DNA from: Erythroxylum novogranatense
Lineage: Eukaryota; Streptophyta; Magnoliopsida; Malpighiales; Erythroxylaceae
Length of the DNA stretch: 64,000 bases
Assembly: GCA_029891385.1 (NCBI GenBank)
Contig: CM057231.1
Coordinates: 19,437,300-19,501,299, forward strand
Direction of reading: 5' to 3'
Each line of letters begins with the position of its first letter. Position 1 is the stretch's first letter. Positions 22,836-34,432 of the stretch are shown here, piece by piece. The notes under the pieces were generated by a model. That model had not been told where the DNA came from, searched no databases, and saw nothing but the letters and a program-made list of their open reading frames with translations. The translations under genes and the position numbers were made by a program.

Positions 22836-22943
22836 TCAATTCCAACGGTCCAATTAGCCACAAATGGAAGGGAGATTATCAAGGAACGGTAATATTAATC
22901 AAGCAACGGCTAGAATGAGCTCCAACAACTATATTTCTTCAAG

Positions 22944-22951
22944 TATAAATA
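22944..22951 (+). promoter_or_regulatory. TATA box of C 5' LTR
   Basis: TATAAATA in AAGTATAAATAGAGG; the 3' LTR copy is at 31002-31009. Confidence 0.8.
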
Positions 22952-23438
22952 GAGGATGATGGAAGAAGAGAACACACAAGTTCTACAAGACAAAATACTC
23001 TTCTATTGCTCCAAATTGCTCATTATTGTTCTTACTTTGTTACATAATTGTATTGAGCACTTGTTCTTCAATCTTTATCATATTTCTCTTGCAATTTGAG
23101 TGACTAGTGAAAAGTTACGTGTGAGGAAGGATTTGTGCCGGAAGACAAATCGATTGTAAAGGTTGCTTGAGCCAAAAATCAAGTGGCGTTGTAAAATGTT
23201 GACACTCAACTACAAAGTGTGCAATAAAGTGATTGGCAAAATCCTAAGTGGGAGCTTAGGTAGAGGACGTAGGTCTTAGCACCGAACCTCTATAAAAACA
23301 GTGTTTGATCTTCTTCCCTACTCATTTTATTTAAATTTGTTTAAATTGTTTTTGTGTGAATTGACTTCTGATTTTGTTGTAGAAAATTACAAAAAGATTA
23401 AGGATCTATTCAACCCCCCCTTCTAGATCACTTACAAT

Positions 23439-23450
23439 TGGTATCAGAGC
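23439..23450 (+). promoter_or_regulatory. Primer binding site of C
   Basis: TGGTATCAGAGC, two bases after the LTR end; complementary to the 3' end of initiator-methionine tRNA, the usual primer of copia elements. Confidence 0.95.
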
Positions 23451-23464
23451 AGAAGTATCCAGGG

Positions 23465-25166
23465 ATGGCACACAATAACCTAGCGGAAGAAGGTAACACA
23501 AACAACCTCCCTCCTTTATTTAATGGTACTGATTATTCTTCTTGGAAAAACCCTATGAAGTATCACATTATAAGCGAGGGAGTAGAATATTGGAAGATAA
23601 TTATCTTCGGTCCACAACCACCTTTAAAAGAAAATGGTGAGTTAAAAACGGATCTGGAATACGATGACAATGACTGGAGGCAAGCTTACATCAACGCAAA
23701 AGCAATGAAGCTAATTTATTGCGCTCTCACGGTTGAGGAAAGAAACCGAGTTAACTCGTGTACCAGCGCCAAAGAAATGTGGGAGAGACTTCGCATCACC
23801 CATGAAGGAACCAACCAAGTCCGGGAGACAAAGATCAACATGCTGCTTCATGACTATGAAATGTTTGTCATGAAGGAAGGTGAGTCTATTTCCACTATGC
23901 TTGATCGTTTTGCAGAAATCATAAATGGATTAGGCAACCTTGGAAAGCATATGACGGACAGCGAGAAGGTAAAGAAAATTCTTCGCTCACTACCAAAGGA
24001 ATGGGACTCACAAGTCACCGCCATTATGGAGTCAAAGGATCTCGATCATCTGGAATTCAACGCCTTGGTGGGATCACTTATCAACTATGAGATCATTCTC
24101 AAATCCAGAGGAGGTAGAGGTAAGCCACAAAAATCAATCGCTTTAAAAGCTAATACATCTTCTTTTGATGAAAGTGATGAAGAAATAGATGAAGAGGAGG
24201 AAGACGAAGAGATAGCAATGTACGCTAGAAATTTGAGAAAATTCAAAGGACTTCTCAAAAATCGTAAGAAGGAATTAAATGGTGGAAGAAATGGAGAAAA
24301 GAAAAAATTTGCATTTGAAAGAAAATCCAAGGGCTATGACGAAAAGAAAAGCAATGAAGAATGTTGGAGATGTGGAAAAAGGGGACATCTCGCAAGAGAA
24401 TGTAAAAGTTCATCCTCCACATCAAACTTCCAGAAAAATGACAAATACGACAAAGAAAAAAAGAAAACTAACCTGGTGGCAACATGGAGTGATGATGAGG
24501 AAGCATACCAAAGCGATGATGAAAACAACTTGGCACTTATGACAAATAGCTCATCAAGTGATGATGAAAATGAGGTAACTTTCAATGACCAAGATCTAAG
24601 AGATTCTTTTGATGCTTTACAAGCTGATTTTGAAGAAGCTATTGAGATTAACAAAAAATTAAGAAAGAAAATACGAGAATTGGTTGCTGAAAATAGTACC
24701 TTACATGAAGCTATTGATGATTTAGATAGTCGAAGGAAGATCATTCTGCTGCCTTGTTGAAAAGGAGAAACTTATTTGTGAGCTTGATAGACTTAGAAAA
24801 GAATTTTCGTATGTGGTTGGAAAATTTGTGAATGGAAACGAAAAGTTTGAAAAATTGTTATCATTGCAAAGATATTCAATTTCTAAACATGGATTAGGAT
24901 ATGATCCTTTTGATAGAGATTGTTCGTTAATTTCCAAATTTACTAAGGATGGAAAAATCGCTCAATGTGCTAGATGTTTGAAAGATGGTCATATAGAAAT
25001 TGCTTGCAAGAGTACTAGAAGATGTGTTAAGGTTAAGAAAATTTGGGTAATTAAAGGCACAATACCACCTAATGTGGTTTATATGGCTAACCAAAATGGA
25101 CCCAAAATGGCTTGGGTACCTATAAAAAGAAAGAACGTTGATATTGTAGAGTACAAGCGAGGATGA
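23465..25166 (+). pseudogene. gag of Sirevirus C, frameshifted
   Basis: Start chosen at the ATG at 23465 (MAHNNLAEE), the first after the primer site. The main frame runs to a stop at 24758-24760. It carries the copia gag capsid (PPLFNGTDYSSWK near residue 17, MWERLRITHEGT, LRSLPKEWD), then an acidic stretch and a zinc knuckle CWRCGKRGHLARECKS (24362-24405). Similarity continues in another frame to 25166, with a coiled segment and a second C-X2-C-X4-H-X4-C motif, CARCLKDGHIEIAC. The break near 24750 is a frameshift. Gag forms the particle that holds RNA and enzymes. Highly acidic tracts DEEEEDEE are seen in the centre. Confidence 0.92.
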
Positions 25167-26303
25167 AAGGTCATCAAGCACTTGGTACATCGATAGCGGA
25201 TGTTCAAGAAACATGAGTGGAGACAAGAACCTTTTTGCGGAAATCAAACCAAAGAATCAAGGTTATGTTACTTTTGGAGACAACAACAAAGGTAAGGTCA
25301 TTGGTATTGGTAAAGTGGGTAAGGAACCTTTGCCAACCATTGACAATGTTTTGCTTGTTGATGGGTTGAAACATAATTTGTTAAGTGTCTCTCAACTATG
25401 TGATATGGATTTTAATGTAGTTTTTGAATCATCATATTGCATGGTTAAAAAGGATGGTCATGTTGCTTTCATTGGTTTGAGACATGGAAATACATACATA
25501 GTAGATTTGCATGATGATAGTTCTTTTAATGAAAAGTGTTTAGTGACATTAGAAGAAAATGCATTTTTATGGCATAGAAAATTAGTACATGCTCCTTTGC
25601 CTTTAATTTCAAAGCTTTCAAAAAATGACATTGTGAGAGGTTTGCCTAAAATAAAATTTGTTAAAGATCACTTGTGTGAATCGTGTTTAAAAGGCAAACA
25701 TGTTAGAGAATATTTCAAACCAAAGAAAGAAATTTGCACATATAGAATTCTTGAACTTGTTCATATGGATTTAATTGGGCCATCTAGACATGCTAGTCTT
25801 AGTGGTAAATTATATGTCCTTGTGATTGTGGATGACTTTTCTAGATTTACTTGGGTGAGATTTCTTGCTAATAAAAGTGATGCTTTTAACGAATTTACCA
25901 AGTGGTGTAGATTGGTTCAAAATAAGAAAAATTTGTCAATTGTTGCAATTAGAACCGATCATGGAGGTGAATTTGAATGTGAACCATTCGAAAGTCTTTG
26001 CGATAAATACGGAATGGAGCACAACTTCTCAACACCAAGGACTCCGCAATAAAATGGTGTAGTAGAAAGGAAGAATCGTTCTCTTGAAGAAATGAGCATA
26101 ACTATGTTAAATGAGTACAATTTTCCTAAAACATTTTGGGCGGAAGCAGTCAATACAGCGTGCTATGTCATCAATAGGGTGCATTTACGAAGAGACAAAA
26201 ATAAGACACCATACGAGCTTTGGAAAGGTAAGAAACCCAATATTTCTTATTTTCATCATTTTGGTTGTAAAGTCTTTATTCATATGGAAAGAACAATTTA
26301 GGA
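25167..26303 (+). pseudogene. Protease and integrase of C
   Basis: Frame differs from gag. It opens with WYIDSGCSRNMSG (25183-25221), the D-S-G protease site of copia. 25560-25720 holds the integrase zinc finger: HRKLVHAP (H...H) and CESCLKGKH (C-X2-C). The core has HMDLIGP (first catalytic D), VDDFSRFTWV and RTDHGGEFE (second D). The stop at 26050-26052 replaces a codon in the conserved TPQ.NGVVERKN region, a nonsense change. Reading goes on in frame to about 26300, where a shift occurs in GKFDSK-like text. Integrase ends with FIGYS in the next frame. Confidence 0.92.
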
Positions 26304-27869
26304 AAATTTGATTCAAAATATGATGTTGGTGTGTTTATTGGCTATTCTCAAACTAGTAAGGCTTTTAGATTTTATAATAATAGAACTAAATGTGTTAAAG
26401 AAAGTATACATGTTAAATTTGATGATGTGATTTCACCCCCGAGAAAGGTTTGTTTTGATGATGATGCAGGAAGTTCAGGTAATAAAGTTGAAGAAATTGA
26501 ATCCACAAAAGCAAAAAACCATCCTATGGAGCAAGTCATTGGTGATTTAAATGATGGTGTAAGAACCAGGAGAAATATCTATGAGAATATGAGCAATTCA
26601 GCCTTCATGTCATTAGTAGAACCCAAGAATATAGAAGAAGCTCTTAAAGATGAAAACTGGCTATTAGCTATGCAGGAAGAGCTTAATCAATTCAAGCGAA
26701 ATGATGTATGGGATTTGGTAGCTCCACCAAAGGACAAGACTATTATTGGAGTCAAGTGGGTAAATCGGATAAAATATGATGAGAATGGTGAAGCGATTAA
26801 AAATAAATCAAGGATAGTGGCTCAAGGATTTTATCAAGAAGAAGGCCTTGATTACAATGAGACATATGCTCCTGTGGCTCGGTTGGAGGCAATCAGATTG
26901 CTATGTGCTTTTGCATCTCATAAAAGGATCAAATTAAATCAAATGGACGTCAAGAGCGCATTTCTCAATGGATACATTCAAGAGGAAGTCTATGTCAAAC
27001 AACCATCGGGATTTGAAGATCATGAGCATCCGGATTATGTCTACAAACTCAAGAAGGCACTCTATGGACTAAAGCAAGCACCTAGAGCATGGTATGAAAG
27101 GTTAAGTACTTTTCTAACTCAACATGGGTATGTTCGTGGTAAGATTGATAATACTTTATTCATTAAACATGTTGATAAGGATATGCTTATTTGTCAAATT
27201 TATGTTGATGATATTGTGTTTGGTGCTACTAATGAATTTTTGTGCAAAGAATTTAGTGACTTAATGCAAGGCGAATTTGAAATGAGCATGATGGGGGAAC
27301 TCAAGTTCTTTCTTGGATTGCAAATCAAACAACACAAAAATGGCATTTTCATCCACCAATCTAAGTATACCAAGGAACTTCTTAAGAAGTTTAAAATGGA
27401 AGGATGCAAAGTGGCAACAACACTAATGGCAACAAATGTGGTCTTGGAGAAACATGAACATGAAGAAGATGTTGATCAAAAACTCTATAGAGGTATGATC
27501 GGCTCTCTCTTGTATTTAATTGCTTCCAGACCTGATATTATGTTTGCCACATGTCTTGGTGCTAGATTTCAATCTTGTCCTAAGATTTCTCATTTGAGTG
27601 CTTGCAAAAGAATATTTAGATATTTGAGTAGAACTGTTAATCATGATTTATGGTATCCCAGTTGTGAATCCTTTGATTTGTATGCTTATAGTGATGCTGA
27701 TCATGGTGGCTGTAGAATTGATAGAAAAAATACTAGTGGATTATGTCATTTCTTAGGTTCATCTTTGATATCTTGGGCTAGTAAAAAGCAAGTTAGTGTA
27801 GCTATTTGCACTGCTGAATCTGAATATGTAGCAGCTGGGAGTGCATGTGCCCAAGTTCTTTGGATTTAA
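26304..27869 (+). pseudogene. Reverse transcriptase and RNase H of C
   Basis: Long frame 26331-27869. RT begins at WDLVAPPKDKTIIGVKWV (about 26708), then DYNETYAPVARLEAIRLL, MDVKSAFLNGYIQEEVYVKQP and LKKALYGLKQAPRAWYERL. The active site YVDDIVFG is at 27201-27224. GLQIKQHKNGIFIHQ and LYLIASRPDIMFA follow. RNase H starts at DLYAYSDADHGGC (27677) and includes TAESEYVAA. The frame ends at TAA 27867-27869, where a conserved lysine codon is expected; the domain goes on in the same frame to 28154. RT copies element RNA into DNA. Confidence 0.95.
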
Positions 27870-28154
27870 CATCAATTGCTTGATTATGGTATTGTGGTTA
27901 AAAATATTCCTATTTATTGTGATAATACCAGTGCAATTTGTTTAAGTAAAAATCCAATTTTGCATAGTAGAACAAAACATATAGAAATTAGACATCATTT
28001 TATCCGTGATCATTGTTTAAAAGGTGACATTTCCTTGAAGCATGTATCAACTAGTGATCAATTAGCTAACATTTTTACTAAACCTCTTAAGGAAGATGTG
28101 TTTGTGAACATTAAATTGAGATTAGGCATGTGTGATTTAAATTCCTTTGGTTGA
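27870..28154 (+). pseudogene. C-terminal RNase H of C
   Basis: Same frame as the RT, separated from it by the single stop at 27867. Reads CDNTSAICLSKNPILHSRTKHIEIRHHFIRDH in pieces, then STSDQLANIFTKPL, the standard end of copia pol, and stops at the TGA at 28152-28154. No other lesion is seen here. Confidence 0.93.
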
Positions 28155-28302
28155 ATTTATTTTTGGATACATTCATATATCAAATGGTCAAAATTTGAGG
28201 CAAATGTGCAATCACATCCGAAGATACATTCATCATGTTGCATACTTGGGCTAAAAAGTGACTTATTCGGAGTATTGGACACATTTTATGACTTGACCAT
28301 TA

Positions 28303-28452
28303 GCAAGTCGACTTATCAGGGAATTAGTCGACTTATGATGTTTCTTAGTGTTTGGGGAATGCATAAATTTGAGGATAAGTCAACTTATACAGATCGCAAG
28401 TCGACTTATGTATGTCGATAAGTCGACTTATGAGGTAGATAAGTCGACTTGT
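28303..28452 (+). repeat. Second AGTCGACT palindrome cluster in C, after pol
   Basis: Six copies in 150 bp (GCAAGTCGACTTAT, TTAGTCGACTTAT, ATAAGTCAACTTAT and others) between the end of pol and the extra ORF. Same core as in the LTR, so the array exists three times in the element. It could act on a promoter for the extra ORF or mark the RNA; neither is shown. Confidence 0.88.
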
Positions 28453-28701
28453 GGTCACACGGAGAATTTAAAACCCTTTTCTTCCCTTTCTTCTTCGCAG
28501 ACCCCTTCTCACTAAAACCCTGAAAATCTTCTCCCACAACTCGACTTATTTTCTTCAATCTCTTCAAATCTCCCTTACCCATCAATTTTCGACCTCCATC
28601 ATCTCAAAACCTCCACATTCTCTCTTCAAATCAACCCTCTTTTTCAAACCCCTCTCTCAAAACCCTAACCTGTGATTTTTCCCCCTTCTCTCTAAAATTC
28701 T
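28453..28701 (+). other. Pyrimidine-rich leader before the extra ORF of C
   Basis: About 250 bp of CT-rich sequence with CTCTTCAAATC and AACCCTAA-like text, resembling a plant 5' leader. No gene seen. The related copy D keeps the start of a similar leader at about 60830-60890. Confidence 0.5.
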
Positions 28702-29967
28702 ATGGCTCCTCGAAAATCTTCAGGAAATGAGAAAGAAACCGCTCCTCGACAAGGTCCTCGGTTTCACTTTGGACTAAGAGCTCGTGGATCCTCTTCGACG
28801 GGAGATGCTTCGAGAGAGAACGATGTGGTTGAACCTAGGTTTGTGTCTAGGGCGCCTGAAACTCTCTACTACAAGGTGCTACAAAATGAGGTATTAATTC
28901 CTTCTATGAGATTTGACTGGGGAGAACTTGATCATAGTGAGTTTACTGATGTGTTTACTGAAATTACGAATCTGGGGTTGCGAGATTTCTTAGGATTTCA
29001 GGAGGATATTTATGAAGATATAGTAAGGAAATTCTATGTGAATCTGATTGTGACTGACAATAATGTTGAGGATGGAGTGAATCTGTCGTCTAAAATTAAC
29101 GGGAAAGCAATTTATCTGTGTGAATCAGTTTTGTGTACCATGTTTAACTTGCCTAGAGGAGGAGTTAGGCCCAGAGCTTCCTTTACTGATTTTGAGATTT
29201 TGAGGAATGCTGAAGGTGATACTGATGAGGAAGCAGAAGAGAATTTCGGCTATACTAAGGAAAAAGGGGCTGATCTGTTGGTTCGGTTATGTTCTGATCA
29301 TTCCCCTCCCTTTGAGGCTATGGATCTACCGTTAAATTATCGATTATTACATTATGCGATTAATAGGGTTGTGTACCCAAAGAAGGCTAGTAATAATCAG
29401 ATCACTTCACTAGATAAGGAGATTCTGTGGCATATAGAAGAAGGAAGAAAAATTAATTATGCCAGTCTGATTATTCAGGTGATGAGGAAGAAGGCTAGCT
29501 TATTACGGGGATAGCTGAAAGGGAAACCTGTCTGGCATAAAGGAATGTCTTATGATGCTTTGATTACCCATCTCTCTCAAGTTCAAAGGTGTGATCTGGC
29601 TTCTTATGCTTCTCTTTCCTATCCTCAAAGTTGGAGATTCACGCCTTATAATTTGGGAAGTATGAAGCTGGTAAGAACAGTTGAAAAAGGCTGGGTCTAC
29701 TCTCATCATGTTGAGAAGCTTGGGTTGACTTTAGCAGGTGAGCAGGTACCTTCAAGGAAACGATCTAAGAGGGCAGCAGATCGTCCAAGTAGCTCACGAC
29801 CAAGTAATGTGGGAAGAAGTGAGATATCTCATGATGAAATTGTTGAAATTAATGAACAATTGGATGATTTACATGAGCGCCTCGATGGTCTCCAATCTAT
29901 ACTTCATGGGTTTGCAAAGAAAATGGATGCTCAACACAAATGCTTAAGAAGATCTTTAAGAAGTTAG
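28702..29967 (+). pseudogene. Extra 3' ORF of Sirevirus C with one internal stop
   Basis: ATG at 28702 (MAPRKSSGNEKE) opens 270 codons to a TAG at 29512-29514; the same frame continues from 29515 to the stop at 29965-29967, so this was one protein of about 421 codons. The N-terminal 35 residues are basic and Ser-rich. The centre (about residues 50-260) resembles the family called putative plant transposon protein (Pfam Transposase_32-like: FYVNL, NGKAIYLCESVLCTMFNLPRGG, LPLNYRLLHYAINR, DKEILWHI). After the stop come a basic run SRKRSKRAA, like a nuclear signal, and a C-terminal heptad pattern (IVEINEQLDDLHERLDGLQ) that suggests a coiled coil. No signal peptide or membrane segment is visible, unlike env-like ORFs. 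Function unknown. Confidence 0.85.
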
Positions 29968-30399
29968 GGTGTAGGCACGATGATTCTTCGTCATGATGTG
30001 TATTGACTTGTGCCTTGACCAACATTTAAACTTCTGTTTTTGTTTTATGTGCTTTTTATGTGTTTGTGTTGGTTTGACATATTTTGTGATGACTATTGCT
30101 ATTATTTGTGTTTGATGCTATGTTTGGTTATAAACTTCATTAATTTTCATTTGAGTCTATTGATTTTTTGATTATGACAAAAAGGGGGAGTAAAATTAGA
30201 AATTGATATTTGATTGAGGGGGAGTGAAAATTCATTGATTTGCACCTATATTGATTTCTATTTAAATCATTGGTTTATTAATTAAGGGGGAGACAAACTA
30301 ACCATCAAGACAAGGGATTAAAAACCTTGATCAAGTTTTATGTCTTTCAAATTTCTTTTCAATTTCTAAATATTTTGTCATTATCAAAAAGGGGGAGAT
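29968..30399 (+). promoter_or_regulatory. Array of polypurine tracts before 3' LTR of C
   Basis: Four purine tracts of the same type: AAAAAGGGGGAGT at about 30179-30191, GAGGGGGAGTG at about 30217, AAGGGGGAGAC at about 30284 and AAAAAGGGGGAGAT at 30386-30399, the last touching the LTR. Only the last is needed for plus-strand priming. Multiple tracts are a known Sirevirus trait. The rest of this stretch holds no gene. Confidence 0.85.
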
Positions 30400-31492
30400 T
30401 GTTGGATCAAGGGTGGTTGGCAAATTAAATCCCTTTATGTTTTGATAATAATAAAATATCTAGAATTAGTTAAGAAATTATTTTAGGTATTATTCAATGA
30501 AAGAATTGTGCAAATCAAGATGAGCAAGTGTTTAATCATTGAAGAATCAAGATAGGAGGTTCCTTATAAGGAAAAATGGCATAAAACATGAGGATTATAG
30601 AATATTTGGATGGATGTTACCGTTGAAGGCAACACAAGTTGACTTGCAAAGCATAAGTCGACTTATACATGAAGATATGTCAACACAAGTCGACTTGCAA
30701 AGCATAAGTCGACTTATACATGAAGATATGTCAACATAAGTCGACTAACCATACATAAGTCGACTTATCGAGGACGACAAGTCGACTTACATAGCACAAG
30801 TCGACTTATTGGAGAGGGGAGATGAAATTTTACGTAAATGGTTAACACAAGTCGACTTATTCATTCGACAAGTCGACTTATGGATGCAACAAATCAATTC
30901 CAAAGGTCCAATTAGCCACAAATGGAAGGGAGATTATCAAGGAACGGTAATATTAATCAAGCAATGGCTAGAATGAGCTCCAACAGCTATATTTCTTCAA
31001 GTATAAATAGAGGATGATGGAAGAAGAGAACACACAAGTTCTACAAGACAAAATATTCTTCTATTGCTCCAAATTGCTCATTATTGTTCTTACTTTGTTA
31101 CATAATTGTATTGAGCACTTGTTCTTCAATCTTTATCATATTTCTCTTGCAATTTGAGTTACTAGTGAAAAGTCACGTGTGAAGTAGGATTTGTGCCGAA
31201 AGACAAATCGATTGTAAAGGTTTCTTGAGTCAGAAATGAAGCGGCGTTGTAAAAAGTTCACACTCAACTACAAAGTGTGCAATAAAGTGATTGGCAAAAT
31301 CTTAAGTGGGAGCTTAGGTAGAGGACGTAGGTCTTAGCACCGAACCTCTATAAAAACAGTGTTTGATCTTCTTCCCTACTCATTTTATTTAAATTTGTTT
31401 AAATTGTTTTTGTGTGAATTGACTTTTGATTTTGTTGTAGAAAATTACAAAAAGATTAAGGATCTATTCAACCCCCTTCTAGATCACTTACA
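30400..31492 (+). repeat. 3' LTR of C
   Basis: Starts TGTTGGATCAAGGG, ends GATCACTTACA, followed by TSD ATAGG. Palindrome array 30633-30890; TATAAATA 31002-31009. Several palindromes are intact here but mutated in the 5' LTR, and one the other way round. Confidence 0.95.
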
Positions 31493-31497
31493 ATAGG

Positions 31498-32640
31498 TTG
31501 ATCAACAGTTTCTGAATGAGTACTTAAATTAGGCCTAAATTGACTAGATCCTCCACGTCCCCTACTACGTCCTCTATTCCTTATAGGTGCATGAGAAACC
31601 TCTCTACTAGCTTGGGACGTTTGAGATTGTTTCATAGGACAATTTGTTACCAAATGATCAGTGTTGCCACATCGAAAGCATGCGCCCATAGTCCTCCTAC
31701 AATTAACCCAATGGTCATTGGAGCAATAAGGACACTCCGGTGCACCAGAACCTCAATAAATAGAGGAACCCCTGCCAGAATTAGTTGATGAGGGAAAGTC
31801 TTGTCACCTTCCTCTAGTTATGGATCTTTGGGTGAATTCTTATATAATGGAATCACCTTCACGACTTCTCTTACTCAAGGATTGACCTCCTCTAGTAAAA
31901 CCTCTTCGTTGAGCTTTTCTCTCTTAACCATCTATTACTTCTCTATTTTAATGGTAGCTTGTACCAGCTGATGATAACTCACTTATTGTAGGAGAGTGAA
32001 TGTTGTAAGATACTCTTTAATTGAGTCGTTCAAACCGTCCTCAAATTGATGACACGAGAAATTCTCAGTAAGTACAGGTTCAAGTGCATATTGGGTAAGT
32101 CGATTGGATTCTCTGTCGTACTCAACAACAGATATAATATATTTCACTTTAAGAATTGCTTCAAATTCAAGAACTGCTTCCACCTCTCATTTTTATAGGT
32201 TGCTGTAATATATTTCACTTTAAACTCCTAGGAAAAGAAATCCCAGGTAAGAGGCTCAGGTAATTGAGGATATCTTAGAACAAATTTTGCTATTCATAGG
32301 CCACTCCTTAAAGAAGGGAGACAACATAAGGCACCATCTGTTTAGGTGGATAGCTAATTTCATCCAAAACCCTTTTCACCTTTTCTAACTAAAATTCATC
32401 CTTTTTAGATTCATCCAGAGATGTACCAGTGAGTTCTTTAGCTCCATACCTTAGAGGGTCCATATATAGATGGGCGTGATCGTGCAGGATTATTACTTTC
32501 ATCAACCTCATCAACAGCCTCATGAGATCTTTCTATACTTGAATCTAGAACCAAAGCATAGGATAATGCACATTAGGCCAAACATAACTCTTATATCCAT
32601 ATACAAGCAATATTTAAGCGTTGGTTAAACTAAAATTGCC
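31498..32640 (-). pseudogene. gag of G
   Basis: Read right to left. Frame 32183-31983 has VVEYDRESNRLTQYALEPV and FEDGLNDSIKEYL, matching the gypsy gag pattern SVAEYE..F..LSRYAP and F..GL...I. Frame 31689-31468 gives ACFRCGNTDHLVTNCP, a C-X2-C-X4-H-X4-C zinc knuckle, followed by a Gln/Ser and Arg/Gly-rich tail. Frames change and stops appear between these parts. The 3' side is cut by element C at 31497; the protease continues at 22336. Confidence 0.87.
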
Positions 32641-32648
32641 TAAACCAT

Positions 32649-32660
32649 ACTCTGATACCA
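32649..32660 (-). promoter_or_regulatory. Primer binding site of G
   Basis: Minus strand TGGTATCAGAGT, next to the end of the 5' LTR at about 32666; eleven bases match the initiator-Met tRNA. Confidence 0.85.
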
Positions 32661-32665
32661 AATTA

Positions 32666-33973
32666 TAACACCTTAATACCCCTAGGAGGATATACGGATG
32701 CCACACAAAACAAACCTAAAAGAAACCAAGACATCCAACAATCCTAAGAGAATAAGGCAAACATACATCACTTAGAGTTATAAGCAGGACACAATATACA
32801 CATTGTATCTATCAAAATACATGCCTTAAGATCAAACCCACCCTATGTTATGGTTATTACAGGCCATTTACACAAACTACAAAAAATGTCTCATAATATT
32901 GAATACAACTCAAAGCTTAAACACAAAATCTCCTAAAACATAATATGTCCTTCTTTGGCCACTGCGATAGTTCCAACCTTAACCCTTTTTATCAAGACCT
33001 ACACATAGGAAAAATTACCATGCTAAGTATATAGTTTAGTGGGACAATAATTAAAAAAATATAAGATGGCGACTACTTCCTACAGTCGTCTAATATTTAC
33101 GTGCAAATGAATCTTGACATATTACATAGCAATATTTTATTATTAAAATCAGAGAGTAGTTAGACTATCAATTGCGTCAGAACCATATAAATATCAAATC
33201 ACATACTGAATTATTGTTAATCTTTTCAAAAGTAGGTAACAGGAACATAATAGAAGATACCTATGATTGGTATATACAAAAATAGAAGAGACTTTCTCTA
33301 AAATAGAAGACACCGTAGTGTCTAAGAACAGAAGCAGCTGCAGACCCTTCTAGACATACCTATTTACCCACAACTAGGATTTGGTAGTTTAAAGCAAATC
33401 ATATAACATTTCAAAGCCACATGTAAGAGAAATAACGCATAACATATGAAGTTATTCCTTATACTCAAACTGAAAGTGTTTATTTGCGCCAGATCAAACT
33501 TAATATGCCTTATGAATATAAGCATTTGCAATAATGCATCAATGAAAGCATTTAAGTAATTACACATTATAAGCATGAGTAACATATTACCCTAATAACT
33601 AGGTTTGCTAAGTTTTAGTGACATCCAAAACAGTTTTGGAGGAGATTCAGTAGCATTTGGGTAAGGAAAAATTCATGTTTGGGCTAAAAATAGGAGTGAT
33701 GCACAGCTATACCTAATTTTTACCTTTCCTCAAGATAAGTTTTCAAGTCAGATTTGTATGGTCATTATGACATAGAAATCGAGGTTTTTAGGCAATATGT
33801 TCTTCTAAAACATTGTTCCTCTATGTATTAAGTTTCTAATGACATAAAGTTAATGCAATTTGGTTCATTATTCCAAGAGTTACACCCAAAATACTACAAA
33901 ATGTTCTCAAATAGGGACAACAACAAAAACTCAACTTTAAGCAAAAATTCAAAACCCCCTTAGAGATAGAAAT
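32666..33973 (-). repeat. 5' LTR of G, part 1
   Basis: Matches 4621 to about 5940 of the 3' LTR. Element Y entered at 33974 with TSD GAAAT (33969-33973 and 54918-54922). The LTR resumes at 54923. No gene. Confidence 0.88.
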
Positions 33974-34031
33974 TGTTGGACCCCATTTATTTGTTTCATT
34001 ATTTTTAGAATTGAGTCATTAATTTGATGGG

Positions 34032-34039
34032 TATAAATA
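34032..34039 (+). promoter_or_regulatory. TATA box in Y LTR
   Basis: TATAAATA in GGGTATAAATAGAG, 58 bp from the LTR start; same in the 3' LTR at 40468-40475. Its closeness to the LTR edge is odd, so promoter use is uncertain. Confidence 0.55.
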
Positions 34040-34432
34040 GAGATTTGAAATTAGATGGAAAGATTTGAATTAAGTTAGAGTTAATATGGTATTTAAGAAG
34101 ATTAAAAGAGTTAGGAGGTAAATGAAAGAAGGGGCAAAATGGGAAAACCAAAGGAGAGGAGGGGTATTTTTGGAAGGACAAGAACAAAATGTGGTCTTGT
34201 TTAAGAAGAAGAAGAAAAAACGTGAATTGGGAGAGAGGAAGAGAAATAACCAATCAAAGAGAGAAAGAAGAGAGATTTTGATGGTTGAGAGAAAAGAAGA
34301 GAGTTAAGCTAGGGCTTCTTCATTTCTTAGCTTTTGAGAGAGATTTTGAAGTGGTTAAAGAAGAGAAAAAGGTAGAGGAAGAGAAGAGCTTCCATTTGAG
34401 CTAAAGATCTCTTCATTTGGTGAAGAATCAAG

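Larger units (their letters stand above)
22342..23436 (+). repeat. 5' LTR of C
   Basis: Starts TGTTGGGCCAAGGG, ends GATCACTTACA. U3 holds about ten palindromes with core AGTCGACT (22575-22835); TATAAATA is at 22944-22951, followed by AGAGG and the transcript leader. Confidence 0.95.
22342..31492 (+). mobile_element. Ty1/copia Sirevirus C, complete with both LTRs
   Basis: LTRs 22342-23436 (1095 bp) and 30400-31492 (1093 bp), TG...CA ends, perfect TSD ATAGG at 22337-22341 and 31493-31497. Order: LTR, initiator-Met primer site, gag, protease, integrase, RT, RNase H, a palindrome-rich spacer, an extra ORF, an array of polypurine tracts, LTR. Integrase before RT is the copia order. Clustered palindromes in the LTR, multiple polypurine tracts and an extra ORF after pol are known marks of Sireviruses. 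LTRs differ at roughly thirty-odd sites by eye, mostly transitions. Coding parts carry three frameshifts and three in-frame stops, so this copy is dead. Confidence 0.95.

Noticed and set aside
24085..24744. Minus-strand frames of 81 and 136 codons, Ser-rich.
   Set aside because: Antisense shadows of the acidic, Lys-rich gag region of C.
28660..28680. Telomere-like AACCCTAA text before the extra ORF of C.
   Set aside because: Only one unit; no tandem array.
34122..34307. A Lys/Glu/Arg-rich small protein in the Y leader.
   Set aside because: Purine-rich leader text; the same in the other LTR with changes not sparing codons.
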